NCBI GenBank assembly: GCA_025331125.1
Contig: JAOALB010000002.1
Span: forward strand, 310,001 to 374,000
Direction of reading: 5' to 3'
DNA from: Mycogone perniciosa
Taxonomy: Eukaryota; Ascomycota; Sordariomycetes; Hypocreales; Hypocreaceae
DNA length: 64,000 nucleotides
Below, in pieces: positions 1 through 9,958 of this stretch. Each line of letters opens with the position of its first letter. The first letter of the stretch is position 1. The notes under the pieces are model-generated. The model saw only the letters and a list, made by a program, of their open reading frames with translations, did not search any database and was not told where the DNA came from. A program made the position numbers and the translations under genes.

Positions 1-11
1 TGATTTTTCAG

Positions 12-187
12 TCTACATCTTCATCGGTTCCCTACTGTTAGGCAACGCTGTCCTAAGCTATATTTCCGGTGGCATTGTTGGCATCATTGGTATTGCTTAC
101 GTCGCCCTTGAGTTCGTCCCCTCCATCGAACCCCCGAGCAATATGCGAGACGCTGGAGCGTCTGGCTGGGGTGCCGAGCAAGTCTAA
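12..187 (+). CDS. tvp15: TVP15-type Golgi membrane protein, C-terminal exon (partial)
   Basis: This is the last exon of a gene that begins before the window. It follows a 3' splice site (TTTTTCAG ending at 11) and stops with TAA at 185-187. The roughly 58 visible residues contain a hydrophobic hairpin-like stretch (YIFIGSLLLGNAVLSY, then GGIVGIIGIAYVALEFVP). They end with SIEPPSNMRDAG and GWGAEQV, which I recognise as the typical C-terminus of fungal Tvp15 (COPI_assoc family). Tvp15 is a small tetraspanning protein of late-Golgi, Tlg2-containing vesicles with a role in retention or vesicle traffic. The N-terminal membrane segments are outside the window. Family assignment rests on remembered similarity of this tail, so it is good but not certain. 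Confidence 0.75.
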
Positions 188-561
188 TCCGACTGATCTT
201 GAAACCGTTTCATGCCAACAAGAGATTTTTTTTCTTTTAAAGATGCTAGGAACAATGGCCAAGTCTGGGGGTTGGGGGTTGGGGGTTCAGGTATATGGGG
301 AACCACAGAGTTGACAGACACACGAAAGGGCACGATACGGTACGGTCGGCGGTACAGTGTAAGGAGTAAGAGCATATGCTGGCTGGTGGGGGATATAGAA
401 AAATTATTGAATGATCTGACACTGGCTACGAAGGCACAGGCAATGTTGGCAACATAGCTTTTTTCACCGATCCAATATCATGAATAGTACAGTAGACGCC
501 ATCCCGAGCCGATTGTCAATCTCCCGTTCCGTCCCTCAATAGCCAACATCCTTATCAAAGC
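188..561. other. Convergent 3' intergenic region
   Basis: This is 3'-UTR-type spacer between two convergent genes (tvp15 on + and the small LEA-like gene on -). I see a short G-rich run (gggggttgggggttgggggttc near 267-290) but no gene or RNA. Confidence 0.5.
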
Positions 562-840
562 CTACTGCTTCTTCCACTGCCCAGCATTCTCAACCCCCTT
601 CGAAACACTGTCCAAGCCGCCTTCCACACCTGTTCCAATCGAGCCCAGTGCGTCTCCGATAGGGCGGCCCGCCTCACCAGTCACGCTCGAAATAGTGTCG
701 CCTAAGCCCCTGGTGGCAGCGCCAGTGACGTTTCCGACAGTGCGTCCTAGGCCACCAACGGTGTTTCCAAGAGTGCTTGTGACGAACTTGCCAGCGTCGG
801 TGGCGTGGTCTGTGGGGGATTTGCTGTCTTTGGAGTCCAT
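562..840 (-). CDS. Small LEA-like, glycine-rich repeat protein (92 aa)
   Basis: A single-exon ORF encodes 92 residues. After an acidic/basic start (MDSKDSKSPTDHATDAGKF) it consists of imperfect 10-11-residue amphipathic repeats built on the pattern G-x-hydrophobic-G-x-T/S (TVGGLGRTVGNV, ATRGLGDTISSV, GRPIGDALGSIG, GLDSVSKGVENAG). There is no signal peptide and no membrane segment. Such repeats resemble late-embryogenesis-abundant or Hsp12-like stress proteins of fungi, which are disordered until they meet membranes. The promoter supports a stress role: STRE (AGGGG, 994-998) and CRE-type TGACGTCA (1061-1068) lie 150-230 bp upstream of the start. The exact family is not recognised and the function is inferred. 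Confidence 0.7.
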   Translation of the reverse strand: MDSKDSKSPTDHATDAGKFVTSTLGNTVGGLGRTVGNVTGAATRGLGDTISSVTGEAGRPIGDALGSIGTGVEGGLDSVSKGVENAGQWKKQ

Positions 841-993
841 TTTGTTTGTCGGTAGGGAGAGTTGTGTGTGTTTGTATGTTTGTATGTTTTGTCTTGTATT
901 ATTATGTGCTTTGTGTAAGAGCTGTGCGACACTCCGGATTTTTGGTGTGATTTGAAGTGATTCGAGTTTATACTATCTATTATCAACAAATAA

Positions 994-998
994 AGGGG
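994..998 (-). promoter_or_regulatory. STRE-like element (AGGGG/CCCCT)
   Basis: AGGGG on the + strand (CCCCT on the gene's strand) lies about 155 bp upstream of the LEA-like gene's ATG, next to a T/A-rich stretch. STREs are the binding sites of Msn2/4/Seb1-type zinc-finger regulators. The site is short, so chance occurrence is possible. Confidence 0.3.
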
Positions 999-1060
999 GA
1001 GATGCATGTTCTTTTATAGATAGGTGTTGGTGGAAGGGTCTCTTGATCGTCAGAGGCGTA

Positions 1061-1068
1061 TGACGTCA
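1061..1068. promoter_or_regulatory. CRE/ATF palindrome TGACGTCA
   Basis: This is a perfect 8-bp CREB/ATF palindrome about 220 bp upstream of the start of the LEA-like gene. Two relaxed copies follow (TGATGTCA near 1090 and ATGACGTT near 1126). In filamentous fungi the bZIP factor AtfA acts through such sites on stress and spore genes. The combination with a STRE and a LEA-like product makes regulation by a stress bZIP plausible. Confidence 0.45.
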
Positions 1069-1129
1069 ACCACATCTTGAAGATCTACCCTGATGTCATA
1101 TGAAGTTCGCCCTCAGCTCTTTCGCATGA

Positions 1130-2047
1130 CGTTTGGTGTGTGCATCTGAACAGGCTTTGGAGAGAGATTAGTTAAACGTCCTGCTGTATTACCACTCTAA
1201 GTTTTGTTGGGGCATTTGTCATCTCAACTTCAGGTTTCTCGCCTCACAAGTCGTCAACTAGGCACGATGTCTTCATGATGGAGCTCATTGCGCAGCAAAC
1301 CAAAGAGAGATGGGGATCTCTTATCACGAAATTTAGATACCGCACATGAGACCTCGATATTGAGCATACCCAAACCTTGCCACTTAATGTGTTGTTCCTG
1401 CTTAACTCTATGGATATAAGAGGGAACAACGCAGGTTGAAGAAAATGATTGTTGGAGCAACAAAACTGTACTAAAATTATGCGTCCCCTGCGACATGTCC
1501 AAAGATAAATGCTCTCAGGGACTCGTCGTTGCATGTGAATGCTCCAAACCAGTGGCGAAGTTGAGGCGTCTCCCCTGACTTGGCATCATCAACCCCATCA
1601 GGTGACCCTTGGATTGAACATTAGGTTTGGCCCGGTTGATAGTTATTGTAACTATCAAGCACACTGGTGGAAACAAAGAAATATTATCCTGACATGTGAG
1701 AGTGGGATCATGTGTTTACCTATCGAGCTTGACAAATCGTGAGCTCACTATCCTCTAATGCCACAATCGTGTGAACAATAGCAGAGGGGACCATGGCGCT
1801 CCATGTACATGGATTGCTATGTAGCACGTCATGGAGATCGGCATGTTTTAGAGAAGGAGCAATTGAATTTGTATCGCTTCTAATGCCCTCTCTTGGTGAA
1901 ACCTCCTTGGTAGCCCCATACTCCCAGCACCGACAAACACAAATGGACCGATATTTTTCTACTGTTGTAGGCGCAGATGGACCTATTCATACCAATGTCC
2001 CACCTATGAAACCCCTTGACAAGCAATACGCCACTATCTAAGTTCTC
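1130..2047. other. Intergenic region, no gene supported
   Basis: Between the promoter of the LEA-like gene and the 3' end of the Asn-tRNA synthetase I see only short ORFs with no family features, no splice-joined reading frame and no RNA gene. Confidence 0.4.
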
Positions 2048-3816
2048 TCAAGGCTTGCAGCGGTGCATGTAGCGAGGGTACAGGCAGCAGTCTCTGACCG
2101 TGTGCTGCTTGCACAGCCAAGCGAGGAATCGCTCGAGACCAAGACCGTAGCCGCCGTGAGGTGAGCTTCCATACCTAATGAAAATATTAGTATTTGAACT
2201 TGTCAATATGAGCCGGTTTATACTTACTTCCTCTGATCTGTGTACCAGTAATACGCCTCGGGGTTGATGCCTTCGCGCTCAAAGGCAGCCATCAAGGCAT
2301 CGTAATCGTCTGATCTCATTGAGCCTCCGACAATCTCACCAACACCGGGCATCAAGCAGTCCACACTCTCCGTGACACGAAGGTCGTCCTTGTCCTTCTG
2401 CATGTAGAAAGCCTTGATTTCAACCGGGAAGTGAGTCAGAAAAATTGGTCTGTTGATGATATCCGTCATCCGACGCTCAGCAGCCTCGGCAATATCGTCA
2501 CCGAAAGTGTGAGGGTTGCCCTCCTCGTTGGGAATGTCGTGTTCCCGCAGCCAGTCAATAGCTTCCGAGTATTTCATTCTCATGAAAGGTCGCTCTGGCA
2601 TCTTGAAATCAGGGTTCATGCTCTTGATTCTTTCGGCAACCGCTGGGTCTTCCATAATGAGCTCTAGCACACGGCACATGATGTGTTCAAGATGTGATAG
2701 CAGGTCATCGAAGGAGATGAAGTCCAGCTCGGCTTCAATGTGGGTGAACTCAGACAAGTGCCGTCTGGTGAGAGATTTCTCTGCTCGGAAAGACTTCTCA
2801 ATGCAGTACACATGGCCCATAGCAGGCAAGCACGTCTCCAAGTACAGCTGGCTTGACTGCGTAAGGAATGCGTCGGCGCCGTAGTAGTCGAATTTGAATA
2901 ATGTTGCTCCGCCTTCGACCTGTGTCTGAACAAGGGCGGGGGGGCTGACCTTGCGGAACCTCAGCTCCTTGTACGCCCTGTTGAAGGCATACTCGACAGC
3001 ATCACGGACAATCATGACACCAGAGGCGACTTCACCACGGAGAGTGAGATGTCGCATGTCCAACATCATAGCCTGTTCTGCGTCGGCCTGGACCTTGTTG
3101 GTGATGGCATCATCACCACCTGCAGCCTTCCAGTGTTTGGGGATCTTGAAAAAGTCGGCATGAAGCTCACGGTTGAGCGGGGCTCGCGCGCCAGCGGGAA
3201 CCTCTCGCATCTCACCGAAGATCTCCATAGAGGTTTCACGTGTGAGGGTGACGGCATCATACGTCTTTGCCAACTGGCCGGAGATGACAACCTGCATGAA
3301 GCCATAACCATCTCTCAGGGTGACGAACATGACATCCTTCTGTTTGCGCTCACGGTGCACGCGACCGAGAACCCGCACCCGGGTGCCTTTGCTTTCGGGT
3401 TCATCAACTTTGCGTAGCTTGATGTGTTCGCCAACTTCGTCCAGTCCGATCTTGACAGGTGCAGGGAGGCTTGGATCCTCCTCGACGACAATCGCCTTGG
3501 CTGCTTCTAGAGCCTTGGCACGCTCCTCCTCTTCCTTCTTGCGCCGAATAACGAGCTCCTGTTCCTTTGCTGCCTTTTTCTTCTGCTGGTCGTAGTAATT
3601 GACGGCCTTCTTCAGCGCAGACTTGGCCGCGGGCTTCCACTCCTTTGCAGACTCATCTTCGGTGTTCTGGGACTTGCGTGTCAGATATTGGGCCTCGGCG
3701 GGGCGTTGAAGATATGCGAATTGAAGGCTCTTGTAGGGCGACTCCTCAGTGCCGGTCTGGGAGGCCTCGTCCTTGCCAATGTCTTCGTCAATGTAAATGG
3801 TCGCCATCTTGGGCAA
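2048..3816 (-). CDS. ded81: Asparaginyl-tRNA synthetase, cytoplasmic (571 aa)
   Basis: Two exons: 2228-3816 and 2048-2174, with a 53-nt intron (GTAAGT...TTAG) between them. It is a class II aminoacyl-tRNA synthetase that charges tRNA-Asn for cytosolic translation. From the N-terminus it has a Lys/Glu-rich coiled extension (to about residue 125), an OB-fold anticodon-binding domain (VRVLGRVHRERKQKDVMFV), and the catalytic core. The core has motif 2 (FRAEKSLTRRHLSEFTHIEAE) and the Asn/Asp-specific SQLYLE. Motif 3 (GLGLERFLAWL) lies in the short last exon, so the enzyme is inactive without splicing. Length is close to yeast Ded81. A second in-frame ATG three codons downstream (MATIYIDED) could also be used. 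Confidence 0.93.
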
Positions 3817-5076
3817 TGTCTCGCGCGCTTGATGAGTGGTGGTTGAAGGGAGAGCAAGAATGAGTGCGGGGCAATCCTGTTGTCTTTATTACTCGAGTCA
3901 CATAGAAAGTTGAGTCACATAGAAAGAGACCCTTATCAGCTTATCACCCCGCGCTAAGCCGACGTCGATGTACATGATAATACGGAGTGGTATCGGACTT
4001 CTTCTCATTGGTAGTCATGCTTTTGCCACAAGTCCAACTTGCCGAATCAAGGCCCTGCTCAGCATTGCGGACTTTGTCCTCGTATGTACCTATATTCATA
4101 CCTTCTGAGCAACGATAGATGTTCGCTCGCCAACTAATACCCTCCAGACATACATACTGGTACCTACAAATCTCATTCTCCATCGTTGGCAGTATCAAAA
4201 CTGCAAAGGCACACGCTATCTATATATTCACACCGAAACTCCCACAAACTATACCTATTTTTTGCTCTCGCTACCTAGACTCAGAAATAAGCTCATTTTC
4301 AGATACTATGTCGCCTAATCAAGACCATACAATGACTTCGTTGTCCTTTGCATTGGGTGTTGTTAAAAATGACCTCAATAGAACAGAGGATTTTGCGAAT
4401 GCTTTGAGGACTCCAGAAGCCATTTTAGGAGAGGGCGGACGGTGATCTGGCGTCAATGTAAAGCATATTATATTCTGCATGTTAGTACTTCGTAGTAATG
4501 ACTAGTTGAGCAACGTGGTGAAACCTTCCGAAAGAGTACAGGGTTAATGTATTATACTTTGGGCCATACAATTTATTGCAAGACCCAGTAATGGCGACTC
4601 AACTCCAGCCTCATGCGATAGATGGAGAACATGGGAACTACTCGCAGAAATGGCGATTCCCTTACCAATCCGCTCAACGGACGGGAAATTAGAAGAGGCA
4701 TATTTGGAGATTATAGCTCTATTTTCATCTAACATGATACATGAGACGTGGGTTAGGAGTACTTAAATACAGGCGCGGCAGCAATCATATGCCATACTGT
4801 ATTATCTCAACTGATTGGAGGGTGTAAGTGTGCATTATGAAGTCCATGGGGAGCACATGGACGATGGATATCCAGGTAAATTCAGTGCTTTCAACAGCGC
4901 GGGGTTTAGGCAACTGTACTGGAAGAATATTGCCCCAGAGCGAGCCGGAACCACAGACAGTGCCTCTCCTGTCCCAACCTACAACTATCAAGGGGCTCCT
5001 TCAGTAGGTATTATACAAACAGTTTGTAATTCTTTCCTATCATTGTTGTTACGAGAGTGATGTGCCATCTGCAACT
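3817..5076. other. Intergenic region upstream of ded81 and of the FTA2-type gene
   Basis: This is about 1.26 kb without a supported gene. It contains a direct repeat of gagtcacatagaaag (about 3895-3926) and a TACGGAGT word at 3981. Two short ATG ORFs (4119-4445 on +, 4544-4735 on -) show no recognisable domain. Confidence 0.4.
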
Positions 5077-5969
5077 ATGGATTTCACATCAGAAGAAGCA
5101 AAAGAGGGTGATCCGTCACTCAAGTGGGAAGATTTTAAGCACCCCAAACTTCGCCGATTTCCAGGTCCAGATAGCTTCCGGGTTAGGGAGTATCTTGGCG
5201 GAGGAGAAGATGGGTTCGTTTTAAAGCTTACCTCAATGATGCACGGCCGATTGCTCTCAAGATTGTATGTCGGTGCCCTTCGTTTGCTTGCTTCAGTTCG
5301 ACCAAATTGCGAGGCGCTCAGCTTCATCATAATAAACATCCGGGACCCAACTATGGCTATTGGGCATTCGAGAGAGAGTGCATCAACTGTGCACTGCTGG
5401 AGAAAATCCAGGCTCGTCTCCGACTTGCTACTGCCACGGGCCAGCCTGTTTATTTGGTCCCAAGCCCAAAAACAAAGAAAGAGGCGATTAGAAACCTCAA
5501 GGCTTTCTCTGACGAAGGTGACAGAAATGCACAAAACCCTCCGCCGGAGCAATTCAAACCTTTCAGTTCAGATATAGAAATAAACGGCTGTCTGGGTTGG
5601 AAAACGCTGAAGGGAAGTGCCATTATCCCAATCCTAACGCATTTCCGGCGGCACCAGGACATGCATCATGACCAGACATACGTCTGCATTATTTACGATT
5701 TCGTTCCTGCAGGAGAGCCAGATGCCGACACAATTCCATCACAGCTTGGCTTTTTCCATGTGGCGGGATTCTATAATGTATCATTCAATCCAACAAACTG
5801 GCGGGGGAAGGGAGTTCTCGTAGATTTTTCGGATATTGTCTGGCCGCTGACACGTCCAACGCTGATGTGGCAGCAATATAGTTATGCGAGCCAAGATAGT
5901 TGGAATCCTGAACTCGTCAGGCACCAGCTCGCCTGTTGGAAGGAGGTTGCAGGAATTTCTAGGACTTGA
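5077..5969 (+). pseudogene. FTA2-type (kinetochore Sim4-subunit-like) gene with a frame break
   Basis: Frame 1 starts at ATG 5077 (MDFTSEEAKEGDPSLKW) and reads a typical FTA2-family N-terminus ending in REYLGGGEDGFV. The family's next block (KAYLNDARPIALKI) lies in another frame, followed by NYGYWAFERECINCALLEKI. That second frame runs to the stop at 5967-5969. The shift sits at the TTTT of 5219-5222 and is what a one-base deletion would produce. An alternative is removal of a 32-nt GT-AG segment (5265-5296), which also joins the frames but loses the ALKI block and is unusually short for an intron. Fta2 is a Sim4/Mal2 kinetochore subunit in fission yeast. Filamentous fungi carry many FTA2-domain paralogues of unknown role, and this looks like one of them. 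It could be a pseudogene, a sequencing error, or an intact gene with a tiny intron. Confidence 0.6.
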
Positions 5970-6158
5970 CCATACGAAAACTGAACAACATTTTGCAACT
6001 GTCTTTACTTAGGGACTAGAGATTCTGCCACATTTGTATGCAGAAACACTCATAATGGATGAAGAAGTCACGGACCACAGGAAACCAAGTGAAGGAGAAG
6101 GTAATTTGGAATCAGGAACATAGATAGTTGCTCCATAAATTAATAAGACAAGTTATCA

Positions 6159-7372
6159 TTACGCTGTTTCCAATGGAGCTCTGTCATATGTTCGAGTCTC
6201 GAGGCGTTCAATCGTCTGCGCAACCGTCGTTTGTATCTGCTCCCATCTTTGCCTGAGAACTTCCCATTGGACCCCTTGGCCAATCCGCAACTTTCGAATG
6301 TCTTCTAGTGTTCCCTTCGCTGTGCCCAAAAAGCCGCCAAGCAGCTGGATTAGCAAGGCATCAGCTTTTTTCTGACGATCCGGCCAGTCATCATTCTCAG
6401 CATCCAAAAACTTCGACCATTGGGCCTCTTGTTGCGCGCAACACAGTAGCGACAGTGCCATCTGTGTGTTGGAGCACACCGAATTGTCGGCGTCCAACAG
6501 AAAAGGGCCCAATACACCTCTTTCTTCCAACTGCTTCTTTTGCGCCGTGTTCAGCATTGGCAAGATCACACCGTCAAGAGAAATCTTATCCCACTGATTC
6601 TCCGACAGCATGAACCCATATTCAGCTAGGAGGAAGTCATTTGAGTGCGGCCCATAGGAGATGTAGACCTCTTGGCCAGCGTTGTATAGGCGGTCCGTAT
6701 CGATGGTGTAGACCTCTGGGGAGAATGATACCTTGCATCCAGTATCTGCATGGTTGAAAAGGTCTGCCACCGGTAACAACGCCAGTCTGTCATCTGGAGG
6801 GTACTCTTCCATCTCTGGAGTCTCAAAATAAAACGTTCTTGTGTTGATGAGAAACCACGCATGCATATACGCTCCCCGGGAGATGCTAGGGAATGCCTTT
6901 GAGACCAAATCCCACTCTTTGTGGAACCTAGCCTGCTGTTTCTCGAGAAGATCCTTGGCCGGCTTGGGCAGAAGTTTCTGGAGTTCTGGGGGCCACATAA
7001 ACGGCGTACCGACTTCAAAGTCGGCCAGCGTGGGGAGCGCGGCTTGCCATGGTGATGGCTCGGCCGATTCATCTAGCACCAACTCAGTGGCCAGGAGGCA
7101 ATGGATTGAGATACTACGGGGAAGCTTCTGAGAAATCTCTTTGGGAACAGTGTGTAGACTGCGGACAACCTCCATAGGAATAGTGAGAATGGTTTCTCCT
7201 CTCTGCCATCTCAGTCAGATCTGGCGATGATTACGAGACACAGACGCCATACCTTCAGCTGGCGCTGTGCAACTACTCCAATGCCTCGTCTGGGGATTTT
7301 GACGAGCTCAATTCCATCTGCGACTATGCCTCTATCATTGGCCCATTGTAGAAGATCCCCTTCTGTCTCCAT
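6159..7372 (-). CDS. SET-domain protein lysine methyltransferase (387 aa)
   Basis: Two exons: 7253-7372 and 6159-7202, joined over a 50-nt intron (GTATGG...GGCAG, branch-like CTGAC). It begins LLQWANDRGIVADGIELVKIPRRGIGVVA, the standard opening of RKM/SETD6/LSMT-type SET proteins. The SET core has NHADTGCKV and the C-terminal pseudo-knot YNAGQEVYISYGPHSNDFLLAEYGF. A helical substrate-binding tail follows. Enzymes of this class methylate lysines on ribosomal or translation proteins using S-adenosylmethionine; the substrate here is unknown. The start at 7372 (METEGD) places the first conserved block at the N-terminus as in relatives. The frame stays open upstream for about 98 codons with in-frame ATGs, so a longer form is possible. 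Same strand as dbp7, 324 bp downstream of its stop. Confidence 0.85.
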
Positions 7373-7696
7373 TTTCGTGTGAAACGCTGGTGTGTGAAAA
7401 GGCGTCTTTGTGTTGTCTGAGTTGGAGGTCTGAGGTTGTGTGTAGCGTGGCTTCATGTGTACACTAAAATGAAACGGGCTACTGCGTTTGCTTATGTGCG
7501 TTGCCATGGCGAATAACCGGTCCAGTAATTTATCTGTTTCTTGAGACACCATTGAATTAAAAGCACTGTATACTGCTTCTACCTCGCGTATGATATTAGG
7601 GTGTAATCCAACAACATAGCATTTGCCTCTAGGTTTGGACTGAAAAGTAAACTCTTCAAATTCCAATCTCGAAGCCTGTGTATTGAACCTTTGTCA

Positions 7697-9958
7697 CTAT
7701 CCAATATTAAACTCGCTCGCGCCATGCATTAACATCTTGCTCTTCTCCCTGAGGACATCTCTCGACGGTCTCGACTGATCCTGAGGGGTTCCACTATCGT
7801 CATCCTTGCTCTTGTTTTTGCCTGCACCCTTGCCTCCCTCCCTTGATCCCTTCTTCGCCTTCCTCTCTATGCCAGCGCCAATGCCGCCCGGAGGATCTCG
7901 CAACCCGAAACTCTTCGCTACGTGACCCAAATGCAGCTCAGTGATATCGAAATGAACTCGTTCTTCTCGAATATGTGTCGCGTATGCTCTGATATGAGAC
8001 TTGAAACCATTGCGTGCAAGTTCAAGCCGTTTGGGGTCGATAAGAAGTCGCTGCTCAATATGAAGCTGAATTGTCTCAGCCTTATCAAGATAGGATTGAC
8101 CATCAGTAGGAACAGCTGTTGTTTCCACGGGAAACTCTAGCTTTGCCATCAGTCCCTTCTTAAGCACCGAGTCATAAGACACTGCCGAAGGGGAGCCTGA
8201 TGCCTTGAGAAGTTCAATATAGCCTTCCTCGGTGCCGGGAAGTAGGAAAATCGCAGCATCTCCCGCCCGTCCTGCTCGAGCAGTTCGTCCGATTCGATGA
8301 ATATGGTCCGAAAAACTGAAGGCCGGGTCATACTCAATGACCAGGTCAACGGATGGAATGTCCAGTCCTCGTGATGAAACATCAGTAGTAATCAGAAGAG
8401 ACGGTGATTTGCATGCTGAAAATGACCGTAACGTTGCTGTGCGGACCGGTTGGGAGAGAGACCCATGCATTCTGTGTAGGACAACCTCAGGGCTTGCTAG
8501 GGATGTGATGTACGCTGATTTCGCAACCGTTTTGGAGGTATTTTCTGCATCTTTTGATGCGGACTCAGGGACTTCCGGGTCTCCTGGCTGCCTGAGAAGT
8601 TCATAATGGAAGTCGACCGTGTCAGCACAAGACATGAAGATGATGGCTTTCATGGTGTGGCCTCGGCGTGAGAAAACAGATTTCAGATAGGATATCAGAG
8701 TCACAAGTCGCAACTTTGCCGGGACAATAATATGTGACTGATGCAATTGCGCCGGTGCCTTGTGAACATCATCCTTTTTCTCAATGGCATCCTCATCACT
8801 CTTCTCTGCAGCGAGAAATGTGGCATCAGCAAGACTCATTTCTCCCAGTTTCTGCACATTCATCTTCATGGTCGCAGAACAAAGCACGGTCACTCTGCGC
8901 TCTGGAAGTGACTCGAGGGATACACCGGAAGGAGTTAATTTCGATATTTCCACCTTGCGGATCGCAGAAATGGCCTTCTTAAGGTCCTCCTCGAAACCTA
9001 GATCCATCAATCGATCTCCCTCGTCCAAAATTAGCCATCGAACTGTACCCAGATCGAGGGCTTTGGTATTATCGATATGATCAGCGAGTCTTCCAGGTGT
9101 TGCGACCAAAAAGTTGACTCCTTTTCGAACTCGAGCCTTTTCTGCTTTCTTGGATTCTCCTCCCGTGATTGCTGTAGAAACAAGCCAAGGGAATGGTCGA
9201 AGAAGTTGCTCAAGTACTGTGTGTGTCTGTTTTGCAAGTTCACGAGTGGGCGCAACAACAATAGCAAATATTCCTGAGTCTCGGTGGACCTGCTTGCCAT
9301 CCCCCCGTCCACTGAGGAGAAGCACGCGATGCAGGATGGGCAGAAGATAGGAGAACGTCTTGCCGGAGCCTGTCTCGGCCTGGACAAACGCATCTGAGCT
9401 ACTTGATAGCAGATGCGGTATTACCTTTTGCTGAATTGCTGTTGGGCGTTCTAGGTTCATCTTGGCAAGCACATCCACAAGTCGTGCGGATATGGTTAGT
9501 GAGCCAAAGTTGGCGACGTCTTGGAGCGGCGCATTGGTTGGTTCAGGAGCCTTCCATTCAGCCTCCTCCTCGAAAACTGTTTTCTGCTCCGGGTTGAAAG
9601 AGAACAAGCGGGAGACGACTTGGCGAGATGAGCCTGACGGGTGATTCCTCTTCTGAGTTGATGAAGATGAGGGTCCATCTTCGGGGGCGGTCTTTTTCCG
9701 CGGGGTATCGGCCCAGGACTCTGAAGTGTGGTCTGTATGCCTTCCTGGTCCATAGCCAGTAACCTTTTGACGTTTTGCAGACCTTTGATCATTAGAATCT
9801 TCTCCTTCGGCCCCTGGTTGTGGGCCTCCCGAGGATGCAAGCCTTGCGCTCTTCTCGGCGCGTTTCCTGTCTCTCCACTTGCCGCCTGTGAATTTGACCT
9901 GGGACTTGACCGGCCCACTGCCCAGGTCAAAATTCAAGAGCATTCCATCGTCAGCCAT
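7697..9958 (-). CDS. dbp7: ATP-dependent RNA helicase Dbp7 (753 aa)
   Basis: A single-exon ORF starting MADDGMLLNFDLGSG and followed by the Dbp7-specific KFTGGKWRDRKRAEK. Helicase motifs appear in order: Q motif (RPTAIQQKVIP), Walker A AETGSGKT (about residue 195), PTRELAKQ, TPGRL, the DEAD-box variant DEGD, SAT, then in domain 2 SRGLDIPSVDLVIEYD and HRIGRTARAG. The DEGD box is a known peculiarity of Dbp7 orthologues. The C-terminus is Lys-rich (KKGSREGGKGAGKNKSK). Dbp7 acts in the nucleolus on early pre-60S particles, and its loss impairs 25S/28S rRNA maturation. Family identity is clear. Confidence 0.95.
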   Translation of the reverse strand: MADDGMLLNFDLGSGPVKSQVKFTGGKWRDRKRAEKSARLASSGGPQPGAEGEDSNDQRSAKRQKVTGYGPGRHTDHTSESWADTPRKKTAPEDGPSSSSTQKRNHPSGSSRQVVSRLFSFNPEQKTVFEEEAEWKAPEPTNAPLQDVANFGSLTISARLVDVLAKMNLERPTAIQQKVIPHLLSSSSDAFVQAETGSGKTFSYLLPILHRVLLLSGRGDGKQVHRDSGIFAIVVAPTRELAKQTHTVLEQLLRPFPWLVSTAITGGESKKAEKARVRKGVNFLVATPGRLADHIDNTKALDLGTVRWLILDEGDRLMDLGFEEDLKKAISAIRKVEISKLTPSGVSLESLPERRVTVLCSATMKMNVQKLGEMSLADATFLAAEKSDEDAIEKKDDVHKAPAQLHQSHIIVPAKLRLVTLISYLKSVFSRRGHTMKAIIFMSCADTVDFHYELLRQPGDPEVPESASKDAENTSKTVAKSAYITSLASPEVVLHRMHGSLSQPVRTATLRSFSACKSPSLLITTDVSSRGLDIPSVDLVIEYDPAFSFSDHIHRIGRTARAGRAGDAAIFLLPGTEEGYIELLKASGSPSAVSYDSVLKKGLMAKLEFPVETTAVPTDGQSYLDKAETIQLHIEQRLLIDPKRLELARNGFKSHIRAYATHIREERVHFDITELHLGHVAKSFGLRDPPGGIGAGIERKAKKGSREGGKGAGKNKSKDDDSGTPQDQSRPSRDVLREKSKMLMHGASEFNIG

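Noticed and set aside
4119..4445. 108-codon plus ORF upstream of the FTA2-type gene
   Set aside because: Starts with ATG but shows no recognisable family and no splice-linked exons. Could be chance in A/T-balanced DNA.
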